From Bradyrhizobium quebecense (lineage in GTDB: Bacteria; Pseudomonadota; Alphaproteobacteria; Rhizobiales; Xanthobacteraceae), in NCBI RefSeq assembly GCF_013373795.3, contig NZ_CP088022.1, positions 4,278,001-4,342,000 of the forward strand: a stretch of 64,000 bases of DNA, in the 5' to 3' direction. The notes under the pieces are model-generated. The model worked only from the letters and a program-made list of their open reading frames with translations, made no database searches and had not been told where the DNA came from. Made by a program: the position numbers and the translations under genes. This document shows, piece by piece, positions 26,750 through 36,591 of the stretch. Positions within the stretch are counted from its first letter, which is position 1; every line of letters begins with the position of its first letter.

Positions 26750-27900
26750 ATGTACCAGCCGCCCGGCGTCAAGACATCGTCCGACCTTCCCGTCCCCGAC
26801 CTGATGAGAGCCTGGGTCCTTGGTGACCCGGACCAGCTCCTGCTTCGCGAGAAGCCGACGCCGATCCCGTCGCGCGCCGAGGTGCTGGTGCGCATCGACG
26901 CGGTTGCGATCTGCGCCACCGATCTCGAAATCATCCACGCCGGGTCGCCGGCAAGCATTCAAGGTGGCGCGCCCTTCAACAAGAACTTTACGCCGGGTCA
27001 CGAATACATGGGCACGGTTGCCGCGCTCGGTCCAAACGTCGACGAGTTCAGGATCGGAGAGCGCGTCAGCGTCGAGATTCACGCCGGCTGCGGCCAATGC
27101 AAACGCTGCCGCCAGGGCATGTACACATCGTGCCTCAACTATGGAAGGCCGGAGAAGGGTCACCGCGCCAACGGCTTTACGACCGACGGCGGATTCGCCG
27201 AATACGCGGTCAATCACATCAATACGCTGGCGCGTGTCCCGGATACCATGAGCGATGCGGAAGCAACGCTCGTGGTGACTGCCGGGACGTCGATGTATGG
27301 CTTGACGGAATTGGGGGGATTGGTGGCCGGCGAGAGCGTCGTGGTGATCGGCCCGGGGCCGATCGGACTTCTCGCAGTTGCGGTGGCCAAGGCGCTTGGT
27401 GCAAGCCCGGTGATCCTGACCGGCACGCGCAACAAGCGGCTGGCGATCGCCGGGAACTGGGGGCCGACCGCGTCATCAACATCAACGACGAAGACGTCGT
27501 TGATGTCGTGAAGCAACTAACAGGGGGGATCGGCGCGGACTATGTCGTCGAATGTGCCGGCGCCGAAGCGACACTCAACCAGGCCATTCACATGACCAAT
27601 CGCGGCGGCAAGATCTGTCTGGCCGCCTTCCCGCACGAGGCCGCGACGCTGGACATCGCGCACCTCGTTCGAAACAACATCTATGCCTATGGCATCCGGG
27701 GCGAAGGCCGCAGCGCCACACACCGCGCGATGGAATTGATGGCAGCGAAGCGGTTCGACGCGACCAAGATCCACACGCACACGTTTCCGCTGGCCGACCT
27801 GCCGACGGCGCTGAGATATGCGCGGGACCGCGTTGATGACGCGATCAAGGTCGTCGTCACCAATCGGAAAGCCGACGCGATCGCGAGCGCTGCGGAGTAA
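26750..27900 (+). pseudogene. Zinc-dependent alcohol dehydrogenase, broken by a one-base frameshift
   Basis: Two overlapping frames together give one medium-chain dehydrogenase of about 383 residues. The first frame (from ATG 26750, good AGAGGAAG site) holds the catalytic Cys in CATDLEIIH, GHEYMG, the four-Cys structural zinc lobe CGQCKRCRQGMYTSC and the Rossmann loop VVIGPGPIGLL. It leaves the family pattern after KRLAIAG. The +1 frame then continues ELGADRVININDEDVVDVV to the C-terminus at 27900. Restoring one G in the run at 27452-27454 would join the frames. Either a recent null mutation or a sequencing error. The neighbours do not reveal its substrate. Confidence 0.88.
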
Positions 27901-27944
27901 AGTTCATACGTGCCGGTGGCACGCGCGCTGATCCGAGACCCTGC

Positions 27945-28649
27945 TCACACCGAGCAGTAGCGCTCCTTGATCTCGTCGTCGGCGAGCAGCGCCTGCGCCG
28001 AGGCTTGATGCACCACGGACCCTTGATCCAGCACATAGGCACGATCGGCAATGCCGAGTGCAAGCTCGACGTTCTGCTCGACCAGCAGAACCGTCGTTCC
28101 CTGCGCCTTCATGCTGCTGAACAGCTCGAACATCTCGTCGACCAGGACGGGCATGATGCCCTCCGACGGCTCATCCAGCATGATCAGGTCGGGCTTTGCG
28201 ATCATCGCCCGCGCGATCGCCAGCATCTGCTGCTCGCCGCCGGACATCGTGACCGCCTCTTGATCCATGCGCTCGGCCAGTCGGGGGAAGATCGCAGCGA
28301 TCTCGTCGATCAGCTCGGCTTCCCGCTTCTTCTCCTTCGAGGCCACCAGCCCGAGCCGCAAATTCTCCCGCACGGTCAGTCCCTGCACAATCCGTCGCTC
28401 CTCTGGAACGTAAGCCAGTCCCAACGCGAAGCGCACATGCGCCGGCTGGCGCAGCAGCTCTTCACCCTTGAAGGTGACCGAGCCGCGCGCCCGCCCCATC
28501 AACCCCATGATCGATTTCAACGTCGTCGTCTTGCCGGCTCCATTGCGACCGATCAGGCAGACGATTTCGCCCTTGCTCACCTCGAGACTGACGTCCTGTA
28601 ACGCGTGACTTGCGCCATACCAGGCATTGAGCTTGCTGATCTGCAACAT
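27945..28649 (-). CDS. Branched-chain-type ABC transporter ATPase (LivF family)
   Basis: A 234-residue ATPase. Walker A GRNGAGKTT is near residue 34, the signature MSGGEQQMLAIARA near 135 and Walker B LIMLDEPSEG near 155. LivF-type length and the short C-terminus are standard. It is the last of eight genes in the operon running from 36422. It works with the LivG-like ATPase encoded five bases upstream. Confidence 0.95.
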   Translation of the reverse strand: MLQISKLNAWYGASHALQDVSLEVSKGEIVCLIGRNGAGKTTTLKSIMGLMGRARGSVTFKGEELLRQPAHVRFALGLAYVPEERRIVQGLTVRENLRLGLVASKEKKREAELIDEIAAIFPRLAERMDQEAVTMSGGEQQMLAIARAMIAKPDLIMLDEPSEGIMPVLVDEMFELFSSMKAQGTTVLLVEQNVELALGIADRAYVLDQGSVVHQASAQALLADDEIKERYCSV

Positions 28650-28653
28650 CCCG

Positions 28654-29424
28654 TCAATGCTCCCGCTGGCCGAGATAGACCCGCTTCACCGCCTCGTTCT
28701 GCCGGACCTCCTGCGGCGTTCCCTCGGCCAGCAGCTCTCCGTGGTGCAGCACGAGGATGCGATCGCTGATGCCCAGCACCAGCTTCATCTTGTGCTCGAC
28801 AAGGATGACCGTACGCGCCTTGGCGAGTTTCACGATCAGATCCATCATGGTCCGGGTTTCTTCCGGGCTCATGCCGGCCGTCGGCTCGTCCAGCAGCAGC
28901 AAGCGGGGCTGGCTGGCAAGCGCCATGCCGATCTCCAGTGCCCGCTGCTCACCATGGGCCAGCGTCTTGGCCGCACGTTCCCGGGATTCCCACAACCCGA
29001 CGAGCGCCAGCAGATCGTCCGCCCGCTCGACAAGTTCGGTCAGGCGCGCACGGGGACGCCAGATATCGTATCGCGACACCAGCGCCTGCAGGCCGACGCG
29101 GATGTTCTCTCGTGTCGTAAGCTGCGGAAACACGCTGGTAATCTGAAAGGATTTCGCGATCCCCATATGCGCAAAGCGGTGTTGCGGCAGGCCGGTGACA
29201 TCCCTGCCCTCGAACTCGACACTGCCTTTCGTCGGCGGAAGGGCGCCGCACAGCAGGTTGAAGTAGGTGCTCTTTCCAGCCCCGTTCGGACCAATAATGG
29301 AGGTGATCGCTCCTCTGGAAAACTCGGCCGAGATATTGTTGAGGGCGACAAACTTCCCGAACGTCTTGCCGACGCCCCTGGTGCGCAGAATGATTTCTCT
29401 GGCGTGGCCTTCTGCGGCGCTCAT
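28654..29424 (-). CDS. Branched-chain-type ABC transporter ATPase (LivG family)
   Basis: A 256-residue ATPase. Walker A GPNGAGKST is near residue 45, the signature is the variant LAHGEQRALEIG and Walker B is LLLLDEPTAG. LivG proteins carry the longer helical region seen here between Walker A and the signature. The ATG at 29424 overlaps the LivM-like stop by four bases. Confidence 0.95.
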   Translation of the reverse strand: MSAAEGHAREIILRTRGVGKTFGKFVALNNISAEFSRGAITSIIGPNGAGKSTYFNLLCGALPPTKGSVEFEGRDVTGLPQHRFAHMGIAKSFQITSVFPQLTTRENIRVGLQALVSRYDIWRPRARLTELVERADDLLALVGLWESRERAAKTLAHGEQRALEIGMALASQPRLLLLDEPTAGMSPEETRTMMDLIVKLAKARTVILVEHKMKLVLGISDRILVLHHGELLAEGTPQEVRQNEAVKRVYLGQREH

Positions 29425-30407
29425 CGTCTGCCCCGCGCGATCAGCGTGCCCCAGATGCCCGCCGGGAAGAACAGCACGCATGCAATGAAGATGGCTCCAA
29501 CGATCAGTTGCCAGTGAACGGTCCACACCGAGACCACATTCTCCAGGACCAGGAAGACCGCAGCACCAATCATCGGCCCGAAGAACGTCCCCATACCGCC
29601 CAAGAGAGCGATCATCACGACCAGGCCCGAGGTCTCGTAATGCAGGATTTCGATCGGAACGATCGACAGGTGCAGGGCCTGCAAAGCACCCGCAAGGCCG
29701 CAGAAACCGCCGGACAGGACGAAGGTCAGCAATCGCGTCAGGGTCACGTCGTAGCCGGACGCGCGTGCACGCAGCTCGTTCTCGCGCACCGCTTCAATCA
29801 CGGCACCAAAGGGCGACGCTAGAATGCGTGACATCACAAAGAATGCGGCGATCACAAAAGCCGCGATGACGTAGTAGCGAACCATCGGATTGATGAAGTC
29901 GATCCGCAGGCCGAACAGATCGATGTTGCGGACGTTGATGCCGCGAAGGCCGTTCTCGCCACCGGTCAAGTCAACCGCCTGGTAGAAAAGGTAGTAGACA
30001 CATTGCGACAGCGCCATGGTCACCATGGCGAAGTAGATGCCGCGGGTCCTGATCGCGAGCACGCCGATCAAGAGCGCCATCAACAATCCGCCGCCGACCC
30101 CGACGGCGATCGCCGCATACCACGGCCAGCCGAAGTGCACGATGGCGATACCACAGAGGTATGCACCCGTCCCGAACAGCGCCGCATGACCGAACGACAA
30201 CAGACCCAGATATCCGAACACGAGGTTGAAGCCGAGGGCGTACAACCCATAGATCAGGATATTCACGGCGAGGGCCGTGAACGGCATCAACAGCGGGAAA
30301 ACCAGGATGACCGCCGCGACAATGCTGGCGCGATGCTGCGTGGCGAACTCGTACCAACCGCCTGTCGCGGCACCGGGCTGTTTGATCGATTGAGTGGTTT
30401 CGGTCAT
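29421..30407 (-). CDS. Branched-chain-type ABC transporter permease (LivM family)
   Basis: A 328-residue inner-membrane permease with about nine spans. Family landmarks: GYLGLLSFGHAALFGTGAY near residue 67, TRGIYFAMVTMALSQ near 125, and IALLGGMGTFFGPMIGAAVFLVLE near 265. It pairs with the LivH-like permease whose gene ends seven bases upstream. Confidence 0.95.
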   Translation of the reverse strand: MTETTQSIKQPGAATGGWYEFATQHRASIVAAVILVFPLLMPFTALAVNILIYGLYALGFNLVFGYLGLLSFGHAALFGTGAYLCGIAIVHFGWPWYAAIAVGVGGGLLMALLIGVLAIRTRGIYFAMVTMALSQCVYYLFYQAVDLTGGENGLRGINVRNIDLFGLRIDFINPMVRYYVIAAFVIAAFFVMSRILASPFGAVIEAVRENELRARASGYDVTLTRLLTFVLSGGFCGLAGALQALHLSIVPIEILHYETSGLVVMIALLGGMGTFFGPMIGAAVFLVLENVVSVWTVHWQLIVGAIFIACVLFFPAGIWGTLIARGRR

Positions 30408-30414
30408 GCCGGGC

Positions 30415-31299
30415 TCAGCTCATCAATCCGGCGCGGCCGAAGAAGCCCTGGGGACGAACGATCAAAACGATGGCCATCAAGGCAAAGATCGAAACCTTGG
30501 CCATCTCGGGTGCGAACAGCGAGGTCATGCTGACCACCACACCGACCAGCAGGCCTGCCAGTACGGCGCCGCCGATCGACCCCATCCCTCCTACCACGGT
30601 CACGACAAAGGCTTCGGCGAGGATCGTGCCGCCCATCTCCGGAATGACGCCCTGAAGCGGCGCGGCCAGCAGGCCGGCAAAGCCCGCAATCGCGGTACCG
30701 ATCCCGAACACGATCAACCAGACCTTGGAAACGTCGACCCCAAGAACACGGACGATCTGCGGATCGCGCGCCCCGGCGCGGATAATCAGCCCGAAGCTGG
30801 TCTTCTCCAGAAACAGCCAGAGCGCCAGCAGCACGACGGCCGTCGCGCCTATCACGAACAGGCGGTAGAGCGGGAAATAGCCGACGCCAATGTCGACAGC
30901 CCCCTGCAGAACTTCGGGCGTGTCGAAAGGATAGCCGGTCTTGCCAAAGGCAATGCGCACGCATTCGACCATCACGTAGCTGAGCCCGAAGGTCAGCAGC
31001 AACGGATAGTCGATGCCGCGGCCGTAAAGTGGCCGGATCAGCACGCGCTCGACGGCAAGGCCGAACAGTCCGATGGCGATCGGCACAGCCACGAGGCAGA
31101 TCCAGAAATTGCCCCCGATCGAGATCAGATAGAGCCCGACATAAGCGCCGACCATGTAGAACGCGCCATGGGCGAAGTTGACGACCGTCAACATCCCGAA
31201 GATCAGCGAGAGGCCGATCGCAAACAGCACGTAGATGGCGCCGAGCGCCAGCCCCGCGAACAGTTGCAGCGCGATCAGGTCAAAGCTCAGGCCCGCCAT
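30415..31299 (-). CDS. Branched-chain-type ABC transporter permease (LivH family)
   Basis: A 294-residue permease with about eight spans. Typical segments: LALGAIYVLFAIGLSLIFGML near residue 15, VNFAHGAFYMVGAY near 40, and VVGGMGSIGGAVLAGLLVG near 235. It lies 54 bases after the binding-protein gene. Such HAAT importers carry amino acids, amides, urea, nucleobase-like compounds or aromatic acids. Confidence 0.95.
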   Translation of the reverse strand: MAGLSFDLIALQLFAGLALGAIYVLFAIGLSLIFGMLTVVNFAHGAFYMVGAYVGLYLISIGGNFWICLVAVPIAIGLFGLAVERVLIRPLYGRGIDYPLLLTFGLSYVMVECVRIAFGKTGYPFDTPEVLQGAVDIGVGYFPLYRLFVIGATAVVLLALWLFLEKTSFGLIIRAGARDPQIVRVLGVDVSKVWLIVFGIGTAIAGFAGLLAAPLQGVIPEMGGTILAEAFVVTVVGGMGSIGGAVLAGLLVGVVVSMTSLFAPEMAKVSIFALMAIVLIVRPQGFFGRAGLMS

Positions 31300-31353
31300 T
31301 TGTTCCCCTCCGCACGGCGCGCACCGACCCGCGGCGCACGCCGTCGCACGAGC

Positions 31354-32607
31354 TCAGCTCTTGTGACCGAGCGCCTCGCAGGTGCGCAGGTACTTCTCGT
31401 TGGGTTCTTCGGTCGACAGAACCTCGAACACGTCGGACTCGTTCCTCATGTCCTTGGACTTCGACTTGATCACGAGCACCGATTGCACCGACTGGTGGTC
31501 GCATTTGCGATAATATTGCGGGCCCTTGTAGTCGTCGTACTTCAGAGCTTCCAATGCAGCGACGACCTTGTCGGTCTCGACGCTGCCGGCGCCCTTGACC
31601 GCCTCCAGCACGGTCCGAACACCGCCGTAGCCGAGCGCACCGTAGTCGGTGGGCAGCTTGCCGTCGTACATCTTGCGGAACGCATCGTTGAACGCCTTGG
31701 TCGAGGCGAACTTGTCCTCGATACCCCAGTAGAAGGAGCAGCCGCCGACGACGCCTTCGAATGCCTGGGGGCCAGCCGCGACACGGCTGGCATGCGAGAG
31801 CAGCGGCGCGATGATCTGGATCGATTTCTTGATGCCAAAGTCGGTCGCCTGCTTCAGCGCGATCTGCTGGTCCCGGCCGAAATTGCTGATGCACAGAATA
31901 TCGGGCTTCAGCGCCTGGAGACGCGGCAGCAGCGTGGAGAAGTCAGTCGTTCCCAGCGGATGGCGGATGTCGCCGAGGTTCTCGACGTTGAATTCCTTGC
32001 CGACCTCGAGGAAGCCGCGAACCATCTCGTGACCGTAGGCGTAATCCGCCGTGAGAAACGCAACCTTCTTGCCGAATTTGGCGAAGGCATAGCGGCCGAC
32101 CGCACCTGACGTCATGTGCGGGTTCAGCGCTTCGTGGAATGTGTACTTGCTGAAGTCGGCTGCCTCGTTGATGGCGTCGGACTGGCTGATCGAATTGAAG
32201 ATGACGCCGCGCTCTTTGGTGACGTTGTTGATCGCAAGCTGAACCGCCGCGGACAGACTGCCGACGACGAAATTCACCTTCTCCTTCTCGACCAGTTCCA
32301 ATGTCCGCGTTGCCGCTTCACCGGGATTGAGCTTGTCGTCGCGCACGACAAGCTCGGCCTTGCGGCCGTTGAGACCGCCAGCATCATTGAACTGGGCGAC
32401 AGCGAGCTGCCCCGCCCGCACCTGGTCCTGGGCCTCGGCACCATACGGACCGGTCAAGGGAACAGGGAAGCCGATCTTGATGGGTGCTTCCTCGGCCTGG
32501 AGCAGATTGATGCGAAAAGGCGAGACGGCGAGAGCGGCGCCGGCGCTTGCCGTCGTCAGCAGGCGACGCCGCGATATCGATCCAGCTTTGGTGACCTTGT
32601 TCGTCAT
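31354..32607 (-). CDS. Branched-chain-type ABC transporter substrate-binding protein, Tat signal
   Basis: A 417-residue periplasmic protein of the Leu/Ile/Val-binding (Peripla_BP_6) family. The N-terminus has SRRRLLTTASAGAALAVSPF, a twin-arginine signal. The mature part begins APIKIGFPVPLTGPYGAEAQDQ and contains GGLNGRKAELVVRDDKLNPGEA. Many family members with aromatic-acid or amide ligands look like this. Its place directly after the molybdenum hydroxylase genes implies that the importer brings in the hydroxylase substrate. Confidence 0.93.
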   Translation of the reverse strand: MTNKVTKAGSISRRRLLTTASAGAALAVSPFRINLLQAEEAPIKIGFPVPLTGPYGAEAQDQVRAGQLAVAQFNDAGGLNGRKAELVVRDDKLNPGEAATRTLELVEKEKVNFVVGSLSAAVQLAINNVTKERGVIFNSISQSDAINEAADFSKYTFHEALNPHMTSGAVGRYAFAKFGKKVAFLTADYAYGHEMVRGFLEVGKEFNVENLGDIRHPLGTTDFSTLLPRLQALKPDILCISNFGRDQQIALKQATDFGIKKSIQIIAPLLSHASRVAAGPQAFEGVVGGCSFYWGIEDKFASTKAFNDAFRKMYDGKLPTDYGALGYGGVRTVLEAVKGAGSVETDKVVAALEALKYDDYKGPQYYRKCDHQSVQSVLVIKSKSKDMRNESDVFEVLSTEEPNEKYLRTCEALGHKS

Positions 32608-32671
32608 GACTATTCCTCCCCAAGAACTGTCTGTGTTTTGTTATCGCTATCTTTGCCGGAACGTCTCCACC

Positions 32672-35062
32672 TCAGATTCGTCCCAAGGCCGTCAGGATAA
32701 CCTGAGGCGTGAGCGGAATCTCGGTAATTGTTGCGCCGAACGGGCGCAGCGCATCGTTGACCGCGTTGGCAACCGCAGCTGCCGCGCCGGCTGTCCCTGC
32801 CTCACCCGCCCCTTTGGCTCCGAGCTCCGATTCCCGAGTCGGAGACACCACGTGGCCAATCTCGATATCGGGCATCTCGCCGGACATCGGGACCAGGTAG
32901 TCCGCCATATTGGCGTTGGTCAGCTGACCACGCTCGTCATAGATGCATTTCTCGAACAGCGCCGCGCCGAGCCCCTGCACGACCCCGCCCCGGATCTGCT
33001 CGTCGACCAGTTGCGGGTTGATGATGGTGCCGCAGTCTTCGACGACCCAATGCTTCAGCAGCGTCACGAACCCGGTCTCGGTATCGACCTCGAGCCAAGA
33101 CGCCTGAACCCCGTTGGTGAATGCGAAGGGATACTGGCGCGGCACGAAATGTCGGGTCGCCATCAACTCAGGCTGGATGCCCGGCGGGAGGGTATCCGGC
33201 CGAAAATAGACGATCCGCGCCAATTCGCTCAGCTCGATCCGTGGCGCACCGTCGTCGGCACTGACGATGCTGTTGTTGACGATATCGAGCCCGCCCGACG
33301 TCGATTGCAGGATGGCCGCGGCGATATCAAGGACATTCTGGCGCAAGGCCTTAGCGGCCTGCAACGCGGCTTCGCCGCCGATGCCGGCACCGCGCGAGGC
33401 CCAGGTGCCGCCACCATAGGGCGTGTTGTCGGTGTCGCCCAGGATCACGCGGACCCGTTCCATCGAAACGCCCAGCACGCTGCCCACGATCTGGGCGGTC
33501 AGCGATTCCGAGCCCTGCCCCTGCTCCGTGATGCTGGTCTGGCAGATCACCGAGCCCTGCGCGTCGAGCCGAACCGCAACACCGTCCTGCGACGAGATTT
33601 TCGCGCCGCCGACGCCGTAAAAGGCAGCACTGGGATTGGTGACCTCGATGAAGCTGGCGATTCCGATACCCCGGTGAATATTTCTCGCGCGCAACGCCGT
33701 TTGCTCAGCACGCAATGCGTCGTAATCCATCATCTGCAGCAGCTTGGCCAGCGAGGCATGATGCGAAAGCTGCTCGAATTTCATGCCGGAAGGTGATGCG
33801 CAGGGATAGGCATCGTCGGCTATCAAGTTGCGCCGGCGGATCTCGACGGGGTCCATGCCGATCTTCGCTGCGGCAAGGTCGACCAGACCCTCGGTGACCG
33901 AACAGGCAATCGGGTGTCCGACCGCCCGGTACTGACACATCACGTTCTTGTTCTGGAAGACGACCCGCGCTCGCGCCCGATAGTTCGGGGTGACGTACGG
34001 CCCCCCAACCAGATTGACCACCTGATTGGCCTCGATGGCGCTGGTGCGCGGATACATCGAATAGGGACCGATCCCCGTCAGGTCGTCGATCTCGAAGGCC
34101 GTGATGGTGCCGTCCGGCTTAACGCCGATCCGGCCCCTGCATCGATGATCGCGAGCGTGAATGTCCGTGTTGAAGCTCTCCACACGGTCAGCCACGAATT
34201 TGATCGGCCGCCGTAGCAGCTTGGACAGCGCATAGGTCGCCATTTCGTCGGCGTAGATGTGAACCTTGATGCCGAACGAGCCGCCGACATCCTTGCAGAC
34301 CACCCGGACCTGCGCTTCCCTTAGTCCGAGATGCAGGGCTGCAATGTTCTGCACCATGTGGGGCGCCTGTGTGCCCTGATAGATCGTCAGCCGCGCCTCG
34401 GCCGCATTCCAGTCGGCAACCACCGCTCGCGGTTCAAGCGTCACGCCGGTGTGGCGCCCGAACACGAAGTCGGCTTCGACGACCTCCGACCCCGACAATG
34501 CTTGGTCCACATCGCCGGCGTTGAGGGTCCGTTCAAAAGCGAGATTGTCACCGAGCGAGGCGTGAATGACAGGCGTTGCCGGATCGAGCGCAGTGCGCAT
34601 GTCGGTGACCGCCTCGAGTTCCTCGTAGTCGACGGCAATTTGCTCCATTGCATCTTCAGCCACCGCACGGCTGGTTGCGACAACCGCCGCGACTGCCTCA
34701 CCCTGCCAGCAGGCCCGATCGATCGCGATCGCATGCTGTGGCGCCGACTTCAATCCCTTCAGATGCGAGAGCACGCCGACCCATGGCGTGATGACTGCCT
34801 CAAGCTCTCGACCCGTAACGATGGAAATGACGCCGGACATACGTCGTGCCGCGTCGGCATCGATCGCCACAATTCTTGCGTGGGCATAAGGCGACCGTAA
34901 AAAAACCACGTGCGCCATCCGCGGCAATTCCAGGTCGCTGACATACTGTCCACGCCCTTGCAGCAACCTGTCGAGGTTCGGTCGTGGCACCGTCTTTCCG
35001 ATATAGGAGTTCGGGCGATCGAGCACCGAAAGTGTCTCCGCTGGCGCCCGGGTCACCATCAT
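32672..35062 (-). CDS. Xanthine dehydrogenase family large subunit (Mo-binding, CoxL-like)
   Basis: A 796-residue molybdenum hydroxylase subunit. Mo-pterin contacts: GGSFGIK near residue 250, the active-site loop QYRAVGHP near 375, GQGSESLTAQIVG near 520 and KGAGEAGTAGAAAAVANAV near 745, whose Glu is the catalytic base. The loop lacks the Cys of form I CO dehydrogenase (AYRCSFR), so CO oxidation is unlikely. Start ATG 35062 overlaps the small-subunit stop. It hydroxylates a carbon next to nitrogen or in an aromatic ring using water as oxygen source, passing electrons through the 2Fe-2S and FAD subunits. Confidence 0.93.
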   Translation of the reverse strand: MMVTRAPAETLSVLDRPNSYIGKTVPRPNLDRLLQGRGQYVSDLELPRMAHVVFLRSPYAHARIVAIDADAARRMSGVISIVTGRELEAVITPWVGVLSHLKGLKSAPQHAIAIDRACWQGEAVAAVVATSRAVAEDAMEQIAVDYEELEAVTDMRTALDPATPVIHASLGDNLAFERTLNAGDVDQALSGSEVVEADFVFGRHTGVTLEPRAVVADWNAAEARLTIYQGTQAPHMVQNIAALHLGLREAQVRVVCKDVGGSFGIKVHIYADEMATYALSKLLRRPIKFVADRVESFNTDIHARDHRCRGRIGVKPDGTITAFEIDDLTGIGPYSMYPRTSAIEANQVVNLVGGPYVTPNYRARARVVFQNKNVMCQYRAVGHPIACSVTEGLVDLAAAKIGMDPVEIRRRNLIADDAYPCASPSGMKFEQLSHHASLAKLLQMMDYDALRAEQTALRARNIHRGIGIASFIEVTNPSAAFYGVGGAKISSQDGVAVRLDAQGSVICQTSITEQGQGSESLTAQIVGSVLGVSMERVRVILGDTDNTPYGGGTWASRGAGIGGEAALQAAKALRQNVLDIAAAILQSTSGGLDIVNNSIVSADDGAPRIELSELARIVYFRPDTLPPGIQPELMATRHFVPRQYPFAFTNGVQASWLEVDTETGFVTLLKHWVVEDCGTIINPQLVDEQIRGGVVQGLGAALFEKCIYDERGQLTNANMADYLVPMSGEMPDIEIGHVVSPTRESELGAKGAGEAGTAGAAAAVANAVNDALRPFGATITEIPLTPQVILTALGRI

Positions 35063-35544
35063 GCCGGTCGCTCCGCGCGCATCCTAGCTGTCGCCTCCAC
35101 CGCGTCCACAATGGCTTGATAGCCGGTACAGCGGCAATAATTGCCGGAAAGATGCTCGCGGATCGCTTGACGATCAGGTACGGGCAAATGCTTCAGCAGG
35201 TCCTGCGCCGTCATCAGCATCCCGGGCGTGCAGTAGCCGCACTGCAATGCATTGCGTTCGCGAAAGGCCGCCTGAAGATCGGCGATTTCGCCGCTGTCGG
35301 ACAGCCCCTCGATTGTCTCAACTGACGCCCCCTGCGCCTGGACCGTCAGCATCAGACAGGAGCGGACGATCTCGCCATCAATCCGGACCGTGCAGGCACC
35401 ACAAACGCCGTGCTCACAACCGATATGGGTTCCGGTCAGCTTCAGATTTTCCCTGAGGAAATCAGCGAGATTGAGACGCGGCAATACAAATGCATCAATG
35501 GGCTCGCCATTGACCAGAAGCGAAACCGACACCGGAGTGCTCAT
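35059..35544 (-). CDS. Molybdenum hydroxylase 2Fe-2S subunit (CoxS-like)
   Basis: A 161-residue protein with both ferredoxin clusters expected in this family. The plant-type cluster is CEHGVCGACTV (near residue 43). The helical-domain cluster is CGYCTPGMLM (near 100) with CRCTGYQAIV (near 137). It carries electrons from the Mo site to FAD. Its ATG overlaps the FAD-subunit stop by four bases and its stop overlaps the large subunit. Confidence 0.95.
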   Translation of the reverse strand: MSTPVSVSLLVNGEPIDAFVLPRLNLADFLRENLKLTGTHIGCEHGVCGACTVRIDGEIVRSCLMLTVQAQGASVETIEGLSDSGEIADLQAAFRERNALQCGYCTPGMLMTAQDLLKHLPVPDRQAIREHLSGNYCRCTGYQAIVDAVEATARMRAERPA

Positions 35545-36422
35545 CCAGTCACTCCCGCTGCCAGATCGGGCCGCGCCAGCAATGCCGCCACGCAGCGCCG
35601 GAGCAAGACCGTAGCAAGATGTCGGCGCATCGCCGCGGTCGCCTGCTGATCTTCCGGTGGATCAAGTTCATCGACCAGCGCTGTCGCCGCTTCTGCAAGC
35701 AAGGCAGGGGTCACGGATGCATTGATCAACCGACCTGCGGCCGCCCCTAGCAGAGGCCGGTCACCGACCGCAAAGAAGCCGAGCCGAAGATCCGTGAACC
35801 TGCCGGCTGCAACAGCAGCCCGCGCAGCAAGACCAACGACGGCGTAGTCACCATGCCGCCGGGCATACTCCTGAAAGAAAAATGTCGAGCCCTGGTCCGC
35901 GATTGGCACCTCGATCGCGACAAGCAATTCGTCTGGCGACAGCGCCGTTTCGTAGATGCCCTTGAAAAACTCGGTCGCAGCAATCCGGCGCTCGCCCGTC
36001 GGGCCGCGAATAACGATCGTGGCGTCAAGCGCCACAACACAGGCCGGCAGCTCCGATGCCGGATCGGCATGCGCAAGGCTACCGCCTATCGTTCCGCGAT
36101 TGCGAATTGCGGGGTGAGCGACGTAGCCAACGGCGTCCCGCAGCAGCGGCGCATGCAGCGCGACGTCTGTCGATCTGAGCAGGTCGACATGTCGGGTCAG
36201 CGCACCAACGACCAGCACGCCTGCCCTCACGGCGATGCCACGCAACTCGGCGAGGCCACCGATATCGACCAGAACGTCCGGGGAGACAAGCCGAAGGTTC
36301 ATGGCCGGCATCAGGCTCTGGCCACCCGACAAAACCTTCGCCTTGTCGCCATGCGCGGCAAGCAACTCCAGCGCATTCACGACGCTGGTCGCGCGGGCGT
36401 AGGCGAAAGCCGCAGCTTTCAT
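35541..36422 (-). CDS. Molybdenum hydroxylase FAD subunit (CoxM-like)
   Basis: A 293-residue FAD-binding subunit. FAD motifs: AKVLSGGQSLMPAMNLR near residue 30 and the second loop RNRGTIGGSLAHADPASELPA near 110. The C-terminal CO_deh_flav domain follows. It is the first gene of the eight-gene operon and starts 72 bases from a motif shared with another operon (36494-36507). Confidence 0.94.
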   Translation of the reverse strand: MKAAAFAYARATSVVNALELLAAHGDKAKVLSGGQSLMPAMNLRLVSPDVLVDIGGLAELRGIAVRAGVLVVGALTRHVDLLRSTDVALHAPLLRDAVGYVAHPAIRNRGTIGGSLAHADPASELPACVVALDATIVIRGPTGERRIAATEFFKGIYETALSPDELLVAIEVPIADQGSTFFFQEYARRHGDYAVVGLAARAAVAAGRFTDLRLGFFAVGDRPLLGAAAGRLINASVTPALLAEAATALVDELDPPEDQQATAAMRRHLATVLLRRCVAALLARPDLAAGVTG

Positions 36423-36493
36423 GTGGGCGTGGCCTCCCGGGCCGAATTTTGGTTTGTCCGATTAGAGGGCCGCCCTCCTCAAAGGTCAAGTTT

Positions 36494-36507
36494 GTTTATC
36501 GAGTGAT
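36494..36507. promoter_or_regulatory. Shared 14-base motif, copy 1 (candidate TetR operator)
   Basis: GTTTATCGAGTGAT occurs here in the divergent promoter region between the CoxM-like and LLM genes. It recurs exactly at 41115-41128 upstream of the monooxygenase-TetR unit. ATC and GAT arms face each other across four bases. I infer an operator for the TetR protein at 38585-39271. Confidence 0.6.
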
Positions 36508-36591
36508 TATTTGCGCAGCGGGGCTTGTCTTGGCTCTGGGAAGGCCGCAGGTTCCTTGCCAACTAAAGTTCAACGCAAAGGGAGGCGGATG

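Noticed and set aside
27909..27923. Short hairpin CGTGCC-GGT-GGCACG between the convergent dehydrogenase and LivF genes
   Set aside because: A six-pair stem without T tract; too weak to call a terminator with confidence.
30394..32109. A 571-codon plus-strand open frame opposite LivH-like and binding-protein genes
   Set aside because: No family features. The minus-strand genes are unambiguous.
32672..36422. CO dehydrogenase (coxMSL) as the identity of the three-subunit hydroxylase
   Set aside because: The active-site loop is QYRAVGHP, without the Cys of the form I loop AYRCSFR, and no cox accessory genes are near.
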